Below, one piece after another: positions 10,501 to 18,738 of a stretch of 26,488 nucleotides of DNA (positions within the stretch are counted from its first letter, which is position 1; every line of letters starts with the position of its first letter). The notes beneath the pieces were generated by a model. It was not told the DNA's origin. It ran no database searches and worked only from the letters and a program-made list of their open reading frames with translations. A program made the position numbers and the translations under genes. The DNA lies in NCBI GenBank assembly GCA_025201845.1, contig MU604086.1, positions 4,411 through 30,898 of the forward strand, written 5' to 3'. This DNA comes from Martensiomyces pterosporus. Taxonomy: Eukaryota > Kickxellomycota > Kickxellomycetes > Kickxellales > Kickxellaceae.

Positions 10501-11222
10501 AAAGCCGAGTTTGGTGCTGGCTGCTGTTGTTGTTTTTGGCACAGCAACAAGTACCTGGGAATAGCAGCGACGAGTCTTTCCAGAATAAGTGCGTTTCCGG
10601 AACCATCACGTGCATGAGCAATCTTCGAATCGCCAACGATGCGCCACATCGACGGGCCACCCCCGCTGCTACTATCGCTAGCCCTTTGTAAGCTGGCCTT
10701 TACGTGCAACCCCACCAACCGACCCAGCTCCACAGGCGTCATTCTAGCAACGTGACACACAAGCAGCAGCTCCTCTTGTGCAAACGCACCCGCATCACAC
10801 TTTCCATGCGCCCACGCAACCGCCACCTCCTTCACCAAGCCTTCACTCTCTGCCCATGGCTCCCTTCCCAGCTGCTCCAAGCCCACATAGTCCGTCCCCA
10901 GCCCCAGGGGTTCCACTGTGCCTGCTACCAACACCTGCTCTTCGTCTTGATCCGTGAGCGTGGCCAAATCAGCCATATTGCTAGCGCTGCTGAGTGTCTC
11001 TTCCTCCTTCTCTGCAGCTGGGAGGTCTGCGGGCGGCTTTTCTTTGTGTTCGTCGCCAGCGCCGAGTGTTTCCAGATACGCGTCGCAGCTGGATATACTG
11101 GATATACTGGATATACTGGACAAGCTGGACAAGCTGGACAAGCTTGACAAGCTGCTCTCCGAATCATGCCGCAAATGTCTGCCAATTTGCGGCATGCAGT
11201 GGCCCTCCTCTACTGGCTCCAT
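7554..11222 (-). CDS. KDM3-like JmjC-domain histone lysine demethylase (1222 aa)
   Basis: A 1222-residue intronless ORF. Residues ~15-45 are a Ser-rich low-complexity tract made by a 9-bp tandem repeat. The middle has basic linker segments and two cysteine clusters: CKGCVQKQANWCC from Cys517, and CDICSTSILSVYFACAMC plus CPRC from Cys660, the zinc-finger type placed before the JmjC domain in KDM3/JMJD1 proteins. The C-terminal third is a JmjC cupin. The Fe(II) ligands are present as His1002-x-Asp1004 (NLHCDMADAVN) and His1135 (GCAHQVCN), with the family's QNPGDAVFVPAG just before the last His. KDM3 enzymes use Fe(II) and 2-oxoglutarate to remove H3K9 mono/dimethyl marks in the nucleus. With all ligands intact I infer an active enzyme; the exact mark is inference. 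A Gly-Asp insert (GDGDGDGG) from a CATCGC microsatellite lies inside the cupin region. Confidence 0.92.
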   Translation of the reverse strand: MEPVEEGHCMPQIGRHLRHDSESSLSSLSSLSSLSSISSISSISSCDAYLETLGAGDEHKEKPPADLPAAEKEEETLSSASNMADLATLTDQDEEQVLVAGTVEPLGLGTDYVGLEQLGREPWAESEGLVKEVAVAWAHGKCDAGAFAQEELLLVCHVARMTPVELGRLVGLHVKASLQRASDSSSGGGPSMWRIVGDSKIAHARDGSGNALILERLVAAIPRYLLLCQKQQQQPAPNSALAMDHRQKSLMAKLIKPSFDSMHSRMGADIADYMAMVDPLPVLCAFHLVFGHAPVARSQLEEFGMSWNEAMGRMVQRVVRAKAAREVRPERLSSRPIKRPINYHELANPIALSAFEPVEQKSRSKPTPKKQKAMQTKSPVAVSPSRAAVSAKSLIAKENATVRVRSAETNRPDVPLLVRKDFTPLVFPGVGTEPSHSMVDPRILRHLQKVRHQTQGLHEYDVDGFPVPVRPAVWLAAQKAKYEEWLLTALSCKSVEVSLEVQSRACRTADPYSMYMCKGCVQKQANWCCGFRYIRLITKLDIVLASGEGIIRYLLAPAFASQVDRKKSLLCVAPAVIPACVNSIAGESSAAWAAYYVLKMTAETLVPTLEIIQDILGSEEMAEEEKDGSEGMVYGAHPEFGCSAAPCVYRNLSLGSRQFCDICSTSILSVYFACAMCAQELCPRCFVEWDDGCTGTTRVVLGIKHEGGASSAGADDPVIAKINHCKKLSGKGKDTLKVSAFHKKVQFVRISQFTPADIRSVLNKARHVVQEEEHGKPHAEIDCAGIVSDCSAMEFKAKIERLQQKSRETYRHDPWELPVIYVQPGELSAAEFSRLWRNGTVVVVRGLLGALDAEIWKPRWWIKNFGYEMVSILDSAQAEQSVGEWPLRDFYRLFDGADNYSELFNDSSMEKDEWETHRRCLRDGVMKLKDWPPAEDFQARLPDHFQRFMDALPFSEYTHREGKFNLVNRLPAEFVPPDLGPKMYCAYGSSDSEGGVGTTNLHCDMADAVNIMAYASKDFLRKNGIEVPGIWTPTGDGDGDGGIGRGKEGRKLAAAVWDIYPPEALKNLREYIYSLDGIAGSLDPSYGDAIHNQATFLTRPHRKQLYDAYGDAGGRCYRVYQNPGDAVFVPAGCAHQVCNYASAVKVAMDFVSPERVDQCKQMTDEFRQLQPSHQRNKDLLQLNNILWWTVAGRQQHKPAAASTSKAVRGKGKSKSKQSINGD
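11091..11153. repeat. 9-bp minisatellite inside the JmjC gene
   Basis: Seven 9-bp units in a row: three GGATATACT, then three GGACAAGCT and one TGACAAGCT. On the minus (coding) strand they stay in frame and encode Ser-Ser-Leu four times and Ser-Ser-Ile three times, near residue 25-45. The two blocks differ at fixed positions, so the array grew in two steps. Confidence 0.95.
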
Positions 11223-11390
11223 TTGCCGTTGGTGTGGGTTTGAGCTTGCTATTTAATTAAAAGTAAATAAGACGTTTATAAACAAGAACAAACAAAAGAA
11301 AAGCGAGCTGCGTGAATCAAGGGCGACAACCAGGGAGGGCTTTTACGCGGCTTATCCGGTTCGCATGTAAACCCAGGCACCGATTTTGTC

Positions 11391-12871
11391 TTACCGCGCA
11401 AATGAGCACCCCTCGATGGTCATCAGCAGCTGAACCAAGTTCGGCAGCATCTGCTTGCGATCCACATCTTGCACACCGAGCTGGCACAGGAGCTGCTCCA
11501 CATTGGTTTCCAGAAGCCGTATTCCCGTGTGCAGCCGTGGCCGGTCAGACGCCTTGAGCATAAACAGTGGCCACTCTCTACAAAAAGAAAAAAAACCCAG
11601 CAAAAGTGGATGTGACGTAATAAGTAACAGCTCAGCAGCACCAGAGCAAACTGGTTTTGTTCTATCTGGGGCGAACATACGTTTGTATCGAGAACGCCTT
11701 GGCCACTGGATTGCACACCACCGAACGCGATCCCAGAGGCACCACAGGGAACCGCAACGCAATATTGTTGTACCGCGAAATAGCGTCCAGCAACCGGACC
11801 ACCAAGCCCAGAGCAGCCGCCGTCTCCTCGTTTGCCTCCCACCCTACATCACCATATCACACACACAAAAAACGCCATCGGCATTAGACTACAGCTTTTG
11901 CAAAGCCTACCTCCCTTCACTTTTCACATGCATATTCGCGTACCTGTGACTTTGTCCGGGTTCCTGATCCGTAGCCCACATATCGACCACCTCAACCGCT
12001 CATCCTCTGCTAGCTCACCCGAGACCATTTCGATAGGGAAGATCTCAACGAGCTGCTGTGCAAACACGGCTCGCCGCCTAGCCAGCATCGCACGCAAGTC
12101 CTCCGAGATTATGCGGTCCTGCTTCAGCTTGACCATTGCCGTGCTGATAGCCTCTGGCACCAAAGCAAGCCCAGTACTCACTGCTTGTGACTGGCTCTCG
12201 TGCCACTGCTTCTGTTCACGCAACTCCTCTGTGAAATTTGATGCTAAAACAGAAAACACGTTGCAACAGGTCCTGCATTTAGCTTCATGCATGCGCGAGA
12301 GGCTGCCCAAGCCCGATCATCTACGACATTTATAGTCCCTTACCCTCCTCAACCTTCCGCGTTTGTGCTACCAACTGCTGCTTCTGCTGTTCGACATGTG
12401 CTGCTTTCGCTTCAACTTGCTGTCTCTACCGAGCAAACATGCCACCAGACAGCCCAGAAAGATGAGACCTTGCAATCAGCCTACAACTCCAACGTGTGCT
12501 CTACTTTGCCCGTGCCAATGCCTTACATTTGCACGTACCATCTCTGATATTCGCTGCTTCCTCCTCGCAGCCGCGTGCACAAGCTCCTTTATCCGCCTCA
12601 CGTCGCCTCGCTTTTCGATCAACACCCCTTCCAGCGTGCACAGCCTACGACACGCACACACACACACAACCACAGAGACACTATATCTCCTGAGCACCGA
12701 CATCACATAACACACGCTAGAACGAGAGGAATGCCTAGTCTAATTGGGGACTTACTGAAGCAGCATGTCGCAAGAATATGCGCGCACGGCTGGGTTCTCT
12801 ACCGGCACTGTCGCCCTCCTTCTGTCCTGGTCGATGCGGCTGTCATTTGGCTTCTTTTGCTCGCTGCTCAT
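11391..12871 (-). CDS. UVRAG/Vps38/Atg14-family subunit of the Vps34 PI3-kinase complex, six exons
   Basis: Exons, in coding order: 12871-12756, 12644-12539, 12425-12344, 12243-11944, 11843-11681, 11577-11391. They total 954 bp (317 aa plus stop). All five introns (100-113 bp) have GT..AG ends, with donors GTAAGT, GTACGT, GTAAGG, GTACGC and GTATGT, and the phases join without a stop. The protein has a short polar N-terminus, coiled coil at ~50-130 (Glu/Gln/Lys-rich, for example QQVEAKAAHVEQQKQQL), then a globular C-terminus. That part holds RRWSICGLRIRN-like text, an AALGLVVRLLDAISRYNNI helix, LRFPVVPLGSRS, and a closing NVEQLLCQLGVQDVDRKQM followed by LPNL. GSRS and the LPNL ending match the UVRAG/Vps38 class more than Atg14, though no C2 domain is present. 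Family members bind Vps34-Vps15-Atg6/Beclin and direct PI3P synthesis for endosomal sorting or autophagy. The first exon boundary is the least certain part. Confidence 0.82.
12645..12755 (-). other. First intron of the UVRAG-like gene with a CA/TG microsatellite
   Basis: The intron runs from GTAAGT (12755) to TCGTAG (12645). Near its 3' end it holds a CA run on the plus strand (about 12650-12668), read as a TG-rich tract upstream of the acceptor on the coding strand. Without removing it, the coiled-coil exon appears to start with a meaningless Cys/Val-rich peptide. Confidence 0.75.
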
Positions 12872-13162
12872 TTACTAAAAGTACAAGGCTGCCTATAAAG
12901 GAAATCGGCATTTAAACCAAGCAAGAATAAAACAAGAAATGGGCCATGTAGGAGAGAAGAAAGTGCTGAGCTGTGGACGCCTATTTCGTCACGCAAACAA
13001 CCAGCGCTTGATCAATCAAGTGCCTCCACATGCGCATACACAATTGCCACGGTTCCCCCACGCCAAGGCTGCACCGCTTGCTGCTGGTTAGCGAAGAAAA
13101 GATGTTGGTTTATTTCGTTGTTTTTAGGAGATGGCGGAGGTAGCAAGAAACTACCATGTTTT
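12872..13162. promoter_or_regulatory. Intergenic spacer between eIF3m and the UVRAG-like gene
   Basis: These 291 bp hold the eIF3m 3' end and the UVRAG-like promoter on the minus strand. A TTTATAGG element (12891-12898 on the minus strand) sits about 20 bp before the proposed UVRAG-like ATG, which is too close for a standard TATA box. It is A-rich from 12900 to 12950. No other gene is seen. Confidence 0.35.
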
Positions 13163-14362
13163 TTACTCCTTGATAGTGACACGTGCCTGCCCAGCCATCT
13201 GCATGGCCTGCTGCTGGGCAACCAGCTTGGCATTCGCAATGACTGGCTGCAGCTTCTCCAGGGACTCCTTCCACATGTCGAGCCTGCTGGCCAAGAGCTT
13301 CCACTGGTCCTCGCCAAACGTGCGGTAGGTGGACCTTGTCGGGAGCACTGTCCTCGTGACCTGGTTCATCTTGCCCTGGATAAGTCCTGCGCGAATAACA
13401 TCGATGATCCACACCTCGACCTCGTCCTCGTCGACCTCGATCGCTTGTGCCACGGCAGCGAAGGGCACGTCCTGGCCCAAGCTCTCGGCCGCCAGCGAGG
13501 CAACAGTGAGGAGCCGCACCTTATCGCTCGCCTTCTCGGCATCCACGCCCAGCGAAGCCAGCACAGCTGCCTTGTCTTGGGCAAACTGCTTCCACGCCTT
13601 GTAGTCGCTCGACAAGAGGGCCTCGAGCAAAACACCGGCATCACCGAGCTTCTGCTCCTTGTTCAGGGTCTGGACGGCTGGCTGGCTGGCCAGGGCATCC
13701 AAATCGCAGACGGCGGTAAGGTTGACAAAGTGCACGATTGCCGAGGTAGCAACCTCCTTGGTCTGGCTAGCCTCAGCGCTAATGGACTGGAGGAACACAA
13801 GCTCAGTCTCATACGCCTCGCTCGTAAATTGCGCCTTGTCCAGCGAGTCCCTCACAAGCAGGAGAACCTGGGCCTTGGTCTGTTCCTCGACACTCCACTC
13901 CTCGAACATCTTGGGGAGGCGCGAAATAAGGGGCAGAATAGTCGCCAGCAGACTAGTCTTTGCCGCAACCCTCACAATGGCCTCAAACACCTGGCGCCTG
14001 ATATCAGTCGACGGCAGCAAGTTATACAGGTTGTTCAAAACCTTGAGCCCAACGGCGCCGTTCTCCACATTAGCCTCGAGATCCTTCACAATTTCAGCCA
14101 CCGAGTCATCCGACGAGCTGTCTGTGGACTGCGTAAGCACGATGGCGAACAGCTGGTTGTAAACGGCCTCCACTTTCTTCTCGGGCGAACGCGCCAGGAC
14201 CTCCTTTGACTCATTGAGAATGTCGGCGACCTTGGCGTCCTTCAGATTGGCGACATACGAATCGACGTTCTCCACGGACTTTAGCTCGGCAATGTAACGG
14301 AGGAACTCCTCGACCTGGGATGAGGTCTCGCCATCCACAAAAACAACGTCTCTAGCGTTCAT
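13163..14362 (-). CDS. Translation initiation factor eIF3 subunit M (PCI domain)
   Basis: From the ATG at 14362 the protein is 399 residues, the usual eIF3m size (about 370-420). It is an all-helical repeat protein with a C-terminal PCI/winged-helix module at ~225-365. There AVLASLGVDAEKASDKVRLL, PFAAVAQAIEVDEDEVEVWI, IDVIRAGLIQGKMNQ and the RTFGEDQWKLLASRLDMWKE stretch are typical of eIF3m (PCI-domain protein 1/GA17). The C-terminal tail is helical and polar. eIF3m is a structural subunit of the eIF3 scaffold that brings mRNA and initiator tRNA to the 40S subunit. An ATG 33 bp upstream (14395) would add MPAFLNCSNSK; the family's start is nearer MNARDVVF, so I chose 14362. The gene is intronless, with strong third-position G/C use giving long open frames on the opposite strand. 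Confidence 0.93.
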   Translation of the reverse strand: MNARDVVFVDGETSSQVEEFLRYIAELKSVENVDSYVANLKDAKVADILNESKEVLARSPEKKVEAVYNQLFAIVLTQSTDSSSDDSVAEIVKDLEANVENGAVGLKVLNNLYNLLPSTDIRRQVFEAIVRVAAKTSLLATILPLISRLPKMFEEWSVEEQTKAQVLLLVRDSLDKAQFTSEAYETELVFLQSISAEASQTKEVATSAIVHFVNLTAVCDLDALASQPAVQTLNKEQKLGDAGVLLEALLSSDYKAWKQFAQDKAAVLASLGVDAEKASDKVRLLTVASLAAESLGQDVPFAAVAQAIEVDEDEVEVWIIDVIRAGLIQGKMNQVTRTVLPTRSTYRTFGEDQWKLLASRLDMWKESLEKLQPVIANAKLVAQQQAMQMAGQARVTIKE

Positions 14363-15008
14363 TTTACTATTAGAGCAATTTAGAAAAGCGGGCAAGATTG
14401 AGCGGTAGCGTAAGAGAAATGCAAGCAGGCGTGTGGGTGGAAAGCAAAGGAAATGAGAAAGCGAAAAATTTTCAACAGCATAAATGAAACTAGTGCCTGT
14501 GATTGGCCGTGCTATTTTTCCTCTTTTGGGTCATATTTCAGCACACATCTGGACTTGGTACCAGATGCGCTGACACAGATGCTGCTTCATGCGCCATCCT
14601 GGTCCTAGGTGCTAACAATCCTCTAGAGTGCACATGGATATGCATGTGGACATGCGTTACTACCACCGCAATTGCTGTTCTGCTCTTGTTGCTAGTTGAC
14701 TCCAAGCCAGCACCACTTGAAAGAATAACAAGAGATGTGCATTCCGATGAAACAAATCGTGCATCTTTGCAAAACACGTAAACTGAGTTCTGAATCGGAG
14801 TATTGGACAGAATACACTCATACAACCACCTTAGTAGCTCAGCAGAGCATACTTGCATAACTTGCCATGCGTTGTGGTGGCAGATTCAGTGCTGAGGCAC
14901 TCGGAACACATGGATCGCAAGGCAGACAAAATGAAATATGTTCCTCCAGAAAATTCTGTCATATGGCGTCGAGAATCAGAAGATCACAAGAGATCAGCTT
15001 GTTTGGTT
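14363..15008. other. Intergenic region upstream of eIF3m
   Basis: No coding frame longer than about 100 codons with protein-like composition is seen. The part next to eIF3m is A/G-rich, as expected of a promoter and 5' UTR. The right half is the 5' flank of the tRNA gene. Nothing else is recognised. Confidence 0.5.
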
Positions 15009-15080
15009 GCCTTGGTGGCTCAATGGAAGAGCGTGTCCCTCCTAAGGACAAGGTTGTGGGTTCGATCCCCACCCAGGGCT
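15009..15080 (+). tRNA. tRNA-Arg (anticodon CCT), no intron
   Basis: The 72-nt cloverleaf folds as follows. The acceptor GCCTTGG (15009-15015) pairs with CCAGGGC (15073-15079), with one T-G wobble. The D arm is GCTC-AATGGAA-GAGC. The anticodon stem TGTCC/GGACA holds the 7-base loop CTCCTAA, in which positions 34-36 read CCT, decoding AGG. The T arm is GTGGG-TTCGATC-CCCAC. The internal Pol III A box (TGGCTCAATGG) and B box (GGTTCGATCCC) are intact. The 3' CCA is not encoded, as in eukaryotes. A T run follows. Confidence 0.94.
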
Positions 15081-15084
15081 GATT

Positions 15085-15089
15085 CTTTT
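15085..15089 (+). terminator. Pol III terminator of the tRNA gene
   Basis: A run of five T residues begins 5 bases after the end of the tRNA (GATTCTTTTTG), the standard RNA polymerase III stop signal. Confidence 0.85.
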
Positions 15090-15541
15090 TGCCTTCATTT
15101 TTATTTGCTGCTGCTAGTGGGCCACTTCACTGACGCTGCTCCAGTATTGAAGTGAGCCGCTGAGCTGGCTCTCCCCTTTGGGAGTCCGCCAAGGCGCAGA
15201 AGTTCTCCTGGCATGAAAGCAGGGAGGCCGCCGCAGTAGAGTAGTGGTTTCCTTGTTAGCAATGCATCTATTTACAAGCACACCCTTGCAGTCTACACGG
15301 CCACCCTGCCATATACTCTAACAACACTAGGCGTGTATAGCCCGAAAGCAGGTTTCACTAAATAGCCATTAAATTCTAACGCGTTTATCCAAGTTCTCTC
15401 TATAAAATGAACTCCTTGTCCTAAAAGATCCTTTTTCTCCAGCAGCCAGGCCAGATAGCGCTTTTATATGCGGTTCTCACCGTATCAATGATGCTTATCC
15501 TCAGCAAAACTGATCTGCGGGAACGATCACTGTTTAGATAC
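15090..15541. other. Intergenic region between the tRNA and the acyltransferase gene
   Basis: No gene is seen. A short inverted repeat CTCCC-CTTTG-GGGAG occurs at about 15171-15185. The right part would contain the 3' UTR of the minus-strand acyltransferase. Confidence 0.5.
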
Positions 15542-17074
15542 TCAATCCGTAGGTCTTGGAAGGAGACCAATTGCGACATGACACCAGTACGTGTCTAGAA
15601 GAATATGCTCCATGTCGGGTGTGGTTGTTGTCATGTAGATGTTGACGCCGTCTTTGTCGCGGCAGGGCATGAGTGCGACAATGTTCACGCCGAATTTAGG
15701 TGGCAGGGACACCCAGGCGGGCTTTCCGTCTCCAAAGTCGGCCTCATACATCCTGAACCTCGTCTGGTTGGAGAACAGGAGCGATGCCGGGTGCGTGGCC
15801 GCGAACGTCATGGGGCGAGTGAAGCAGGAGGGCTGGGAGTTGATCATGTCGATGAACTCGTGGATTAGCGGCGCATCGATGTTGTCCACAGTGCGCCTGA
15901 CCTTTGCCACCATCTCGGCCAAGTTCTCCGGATTAGTTGGCGCTTCCATGTGGTCCAGAGGCGTGTTGAAAGCCTGTGACATAAGCGCATTGCCCGTGTA
16001 GTTTGCATTCGAGATGCCTAGTCGATGCCGGATATCCACGACTAGGGAAACTGTCTGGGCCGCTGTGGCACTTGAAGAGGCGCCGAAAACCCTGCTCGAA
16101 ATGGCCGAGATTGTCTGCGAAAACCACTTCAGCGGCAACCAGCTACGCCAGCCCTTAGTGCTATTCGCCAAAGCATTTGCATTCTGCGCCTGCGCAATAG
16201 TCCTGGCAACCAGTGCCACGACCAAATCGTTGTCGGATACACGAATCTCTTCAGGAACAAACGGTCTGACTGAACTGCGCATTTGGTCGAGCATACCACT
16301 GGATATGTGGAACAGGCGTGTCTGAGAGTCCACCATTGTGGAGGCCTTGTTGAGCACACGGCCACGCATGTTGGGTGACAGCCATGCCAGCCATGCAGCA
16401 AAGAGGCTAGGGGTTCCATAGATGCTCAGGATGACATCATCAAGTGGCTTCCGCTGCGCAGGCAGGCTGCTTACGATCAGCGAGCGGTCCACGACAAAGC
16501 CCGCAGCTTCTTCTGCCCTGCTGGAGCCTTGTTTGCATAGCTGCGCCCAACGATTGACAAAGGCAAAGTATCCGACTCCATCGACAACATAGTGTGGGAT
16601 ATTCAAAAACACAATGACGCCGCTGTTCTCCTTGAGTCTCACGATGTGGACGTTGGCCAGCTTGATCTTGCCATCGTCCCCTGGCATAGCAATCGACCCC
16701 GTAGTGCACACACCTTCAGGCCACTGACTCCAATCAAACCCTGCCTCTCTTATGTCGTTGAAATGCACGTCACTCGACGACTCCTTGTACTCGGGCATGT
16801 TCAGATTGTCCTTATCCACAATGACGGCAGGCTGGCCGTCCTTGCTGGTGTGGATAATGCCTGCGAGCACTGGAAATTCCTCAAGTGCCTTGTAAAACGC
16901 GTCCTGCAGTTTGTCAGACGGCATAAAGTTGGCCGAGGCATTGTCGTTCCCGTAGAAGAAAATGTAGGGAATGTTGGCGAACGACGTCTGCGTATCCAAA
17001 ACCGACAGTGGGGTGGTCTGCGGGCAGACGGTCTTGGTGAACTGGTTTCTAGCCGTTGACGGTGAGTGTGCCAT
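15542..17074 (-). CDS. BAHD-type acyltransferase (510 aa)
   Basis: The protein has the two-lobed BAHD plan. The catalytic HxxxD motif is in the first half (IPHYVVDGVG, His161 and Asp165 counted from the ATG at 17074). A DFGWG-like structural motif near the end reads YEADFGDGKPAW (Asp446-Gly450), with Trp replaced by Asp. Length is slightly above the 430-500 usual for the family. BAHD enzymes transfer an acyl group from acyl-CoA to an alcohol or amine; fungal members act in secondary metabolism and detoxification (for example trichothecene 3-O-acetyltransferase). The substrate cannot be told. An ATG at 17101 adds nine residues, but a TATA box at 17131-17126 would put the transcript start at about 17100, so 17074 is preferred. 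No biosynthetic partner genes are nearby. Confidence 0.85.
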   Translation of the reverse strand: MAHSPSTARNQFTKTVCPQTTPLSVLDTQTSFANIPYIFFYGNDNASANFMPSDKLQDAFYKALEEFPVLAGIIHTSKDGQPAVIVDKDNLNMPEYKESSSDVHFNDIREAGFDWSQWPEGVCTTGSIAMPGDDGKIKLANVHIVRLKENSGVIVFLNIPHYVVDGVGYFAFVNRWAQLCKQGSSRAEEAAGFVVDRSLIVSSLPAQRKPLDDVILSIYGTPSLFAAWLAWLSPNMRGRVLNKASTMVDSQTRLFHISSGMLDQMRSSVRPFVPEEIRVSDNDLVVALVARTIAQAQNANALANSTKGWRSWLPLKWFSQTISAISSRVFGASSSATAAQTVSLVVDIRHRLGISNANYTGNALMSQAFNTPLDHMEAPTNPENLAEMVAKVRRTVDNIDAPLIHEFIDMINSQPSCFTRPMTFAATHPASLLFSNQTRFRMYEADFGDGKPAWVSLPPKFGVNIVALMPCRDKDGVNIYMTTTTPDMEHILLDTYWCHVAIGLLPRPTD

Positions 17075-17125
17075 TGTTATGCTATGAGTTAATTCAGGCA
17101 AGGGTGTGGCTACTACAGCGTCGGG

Positions 17126-17131
17126 TTTATA
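17126..17131 (-). promoter_or_regulatory. TATA box of the acyltransferase gene
   Basis: TATAAA on the minus strand (context CTCTATAAACCC), 52 bp before the preferred ATG at 17074 and only 25 bp before the alternative ATG at 17101. Usual TATA-to-start spacing therefore favours the downstream ATG. Confidence 0.6.
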
Positions 17132-17796
17132 GAGATGCCCTGGGGTTTGCGAGGCGGTTTGCGAACAAGCGGAGAGGCGTAAAGACCAGAAAGATGTGGT
17201 TTTGTATGGAGAAAAAAGGCATGTAGTGGGTAGTCAGCGTAAACGGGAGAGGGAAGGGTGCCTCCTGGTACCTGGCCTGGCTACAAATACATTGCTTTCC
17301 CATTCACCTCAATGCCAAAACAAGACCGAGTCGAGGGGTGCATGGCGGTGTTCCGATGTAGGTGGCAGTCTGCATACGCGCCTTCATTTTCGGCGAGAAC
17401 AGGAGCGGTGGTGGAAATCAGCTAGGCTTACGATAATTGCGTCCCACCACATGGGCGCCTTGTGTGTGGGTGTTGGTGCTTCAAGAGCAGTATCCAATTC
17501 GCCTGCTGCAAAGGGCTGTAATTATACTGCACCTACAGGGCTGGCAATCGCCCGGAGTAGTGGAAATGGGCCACCAGTGAGGGCAATCTGTTTGGTACTA
17601 ATTTCAACTGCCGGTCACGTTACATGTCGCAAAACGCGTCGATCTTGGCCTTTGCACACAAGCCCTGGAAAAGGGCCAGAGAAATTCTGGCACGGATGTA
17701 CTTTTCCTGGATATTCTTGCTGCACCCACACTCGCTCGCTCGTTCTCCAACCCTGCTTTTGCTAAGCATTACATAATCGCGTCATATCCATAGCAA
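17132..17796. other. Divergent intergenic region between acyltransferase and SPP2-like genes
   Basis: These 665 bp separate two genes pointing away from each other and should hold both promoters. An open frame on the plus strand (17196-17765) lacks any recognisable motif and has the composition of non-coding DNA. Pyrimidine-rich sequence precedes the SPP2-like start (17735-17765). Confidence 0.45.
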
Positions 17797-18738
17797 ATGC
17801 GGAAAAACAGACTGGGCACAAACCCCGTCAAGAAGCCTTTGGGGCTGAAGGCAGCTCCAGAATCCAATGAGCCCAGCAAACACGCAGCGGCAGGAGCAGC
17901 AACAGGCGAGTTCAAAGGGTTCAAGATCGCCAGTGCACCGCGCAAACCCGCAGTGTCTTCGCAGCCCAAGGTGAAGGCATTCGAAACTACAGCCGACAAA
18001 GCAAAGGCAGGCGCGGTGGGCACTAAGATGCTGATCGTTGGTCCGCAAGACGGCGACAGAATCGTTGGCCTGGGAGAGGAAGAGTCTCGTGGGCCATTGG
18101 TGATCCCGGCAAGAAGGAATGCTAACTGGATGGAGAAAAACAATCGCACGAATAAAAAGCGCAATGCAAAGGACACCGGAACAGAAGAGACAGAAAGCAG
18201 TGTATCAGTGCTAAGCAACGTGTCGACGAGCGAGTCATACGGCCTACAAAAAGTGGCAAAGCGGGGGAATAAAGAGTCTGCGCGCAGCCCACAAACAAAC
18301 TCTAGTCGGCCACAAGAGCTGTCTGAAGCCTCACCACCAAAATCTCAGCCACTATCCATACGCGAAGAGGCAATCAACGAGCTAACCAATGCGGGATCCA
18401 GTGGCTCCAGCAACCTGGTGATCCCACTGTCAAACCAAGGCAGTGGCAGCACAGGCGGATCACTGGCAGATCGCGAGCGGAGGGCATATGAGGAAGACAT
18501 CGATGAGTGCTCCGACGAGGCAGGCGACGATGCTTACGAGAGAGTGCCCATTGAGGAGTTTGGTGCTGCAATGCTGCGCGGCATGGGGTGGCGAGAGGGC
18601 GAGACAATTGGCAAGTACAAGAGCAAGATTGACCCGGATTCTGTGTCCAACGCACCAAGGCCGAGCTTACTTGGGTTGGGTGCAAAGCCGCGGCCGGAAG
18701 ACACCCTTCCACCCAAGCGGCGCATAAACAAGTACTAA
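17797..18738 (+). CDS. SPP2: Spp2/GPKOW-like G-patch pre-mRNA splicing factor (313 aa)
   Basis: The only clear plus-strand cellular gene. The N-terminus has a KKPLGLK segment and a GFKI motif (residues ~40-45), followed by a polar, low-complexity middle rich in Ser, Asn and Lys. The G-patch lies at ~246-285: YERVPIEEFGAAMLRGMGWR, then EGETIGKYKSK, closing with RPSLLGLGAKPRPE. The string 'P(I/V)E.FG.AMLRGMGW' is the signature of Spp2/GPKOW/MOS2, which bind and activate the DEAH helicase Prp2 to remodel the spliceosome before the first catalytic step. Yeast Spp2 is shorter (about 185 aa) and GPKOW longer with KOW motifs; no KOW motif is visible here, so the Spp2 form fits. No intron or lesion is seen. 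Confidence 0.9.
   Translation: MRKNRLGTNPVKKPLGLKAAPESNEPSKHAAAGAATGEFKGFKIASAPRKPAVSSQPKVKAFETTADKAKAGAVGTKMLIVGPQDGDRIVGLGEEESRGPLVIPARRNANWMEKNNRTNKKRNAKDTGTEETESSVSVLSNVSTSESYGLQKVAKRGNKESARSPQTNSSRPQELSEASPPKSQPLSIREEAINELTNAGSSGSSNLVIPLSNQGSGSTGGSLADRERRAYEEDIDECSDEAGDDAYERVPIEEFGAAMLRGMGWREGETIGKYKSKIDPDSVSNAPRPSLLGLGAKPRPEDTLPPKRRINKY

Noticed and set aside
11091..11153. A CRISPR-like or other spaced repeat array
   Set aside because: The units are directly adjacent 9-mers without spacers, in frame within a gene, in a eukaryote.
11423..11842. A stand-alone small gene of about 139 codons on the minus strand
   Set aside because: It is intron and exon sequence of the UVRAG-like gene read in the wrong frame.
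12476..12715. A 79-codon minus-strand protein with a Cys/Val-rich start
   Set aside because: Its start is a TG-rich intron; only the middle part is exon 2 of the UVRAG-like gene.
13118..14209. A 363-codon open frame on the plus strand opposite eIF3m
   Set aside because: It lies wholly antisense to a clear eIF3m gene and is Leu/His/Arg-rich in the way produced by reverse reading of GC-biased codons; no motif.
15155..15260. A second tRNA or small RNA downstream of tRNA-Arg
   Set aside because: There is a short GC-rich inverted repeat but no A/B box pair and no cloverleaf.
17196..17765. A 189-codon plus-strand ORF upstream of the SPP2-like gene
   Set aside because: No motif and a composition rich in Cys, Ser, His and Arg; it lies in the expected promoter region of two divergent genes.
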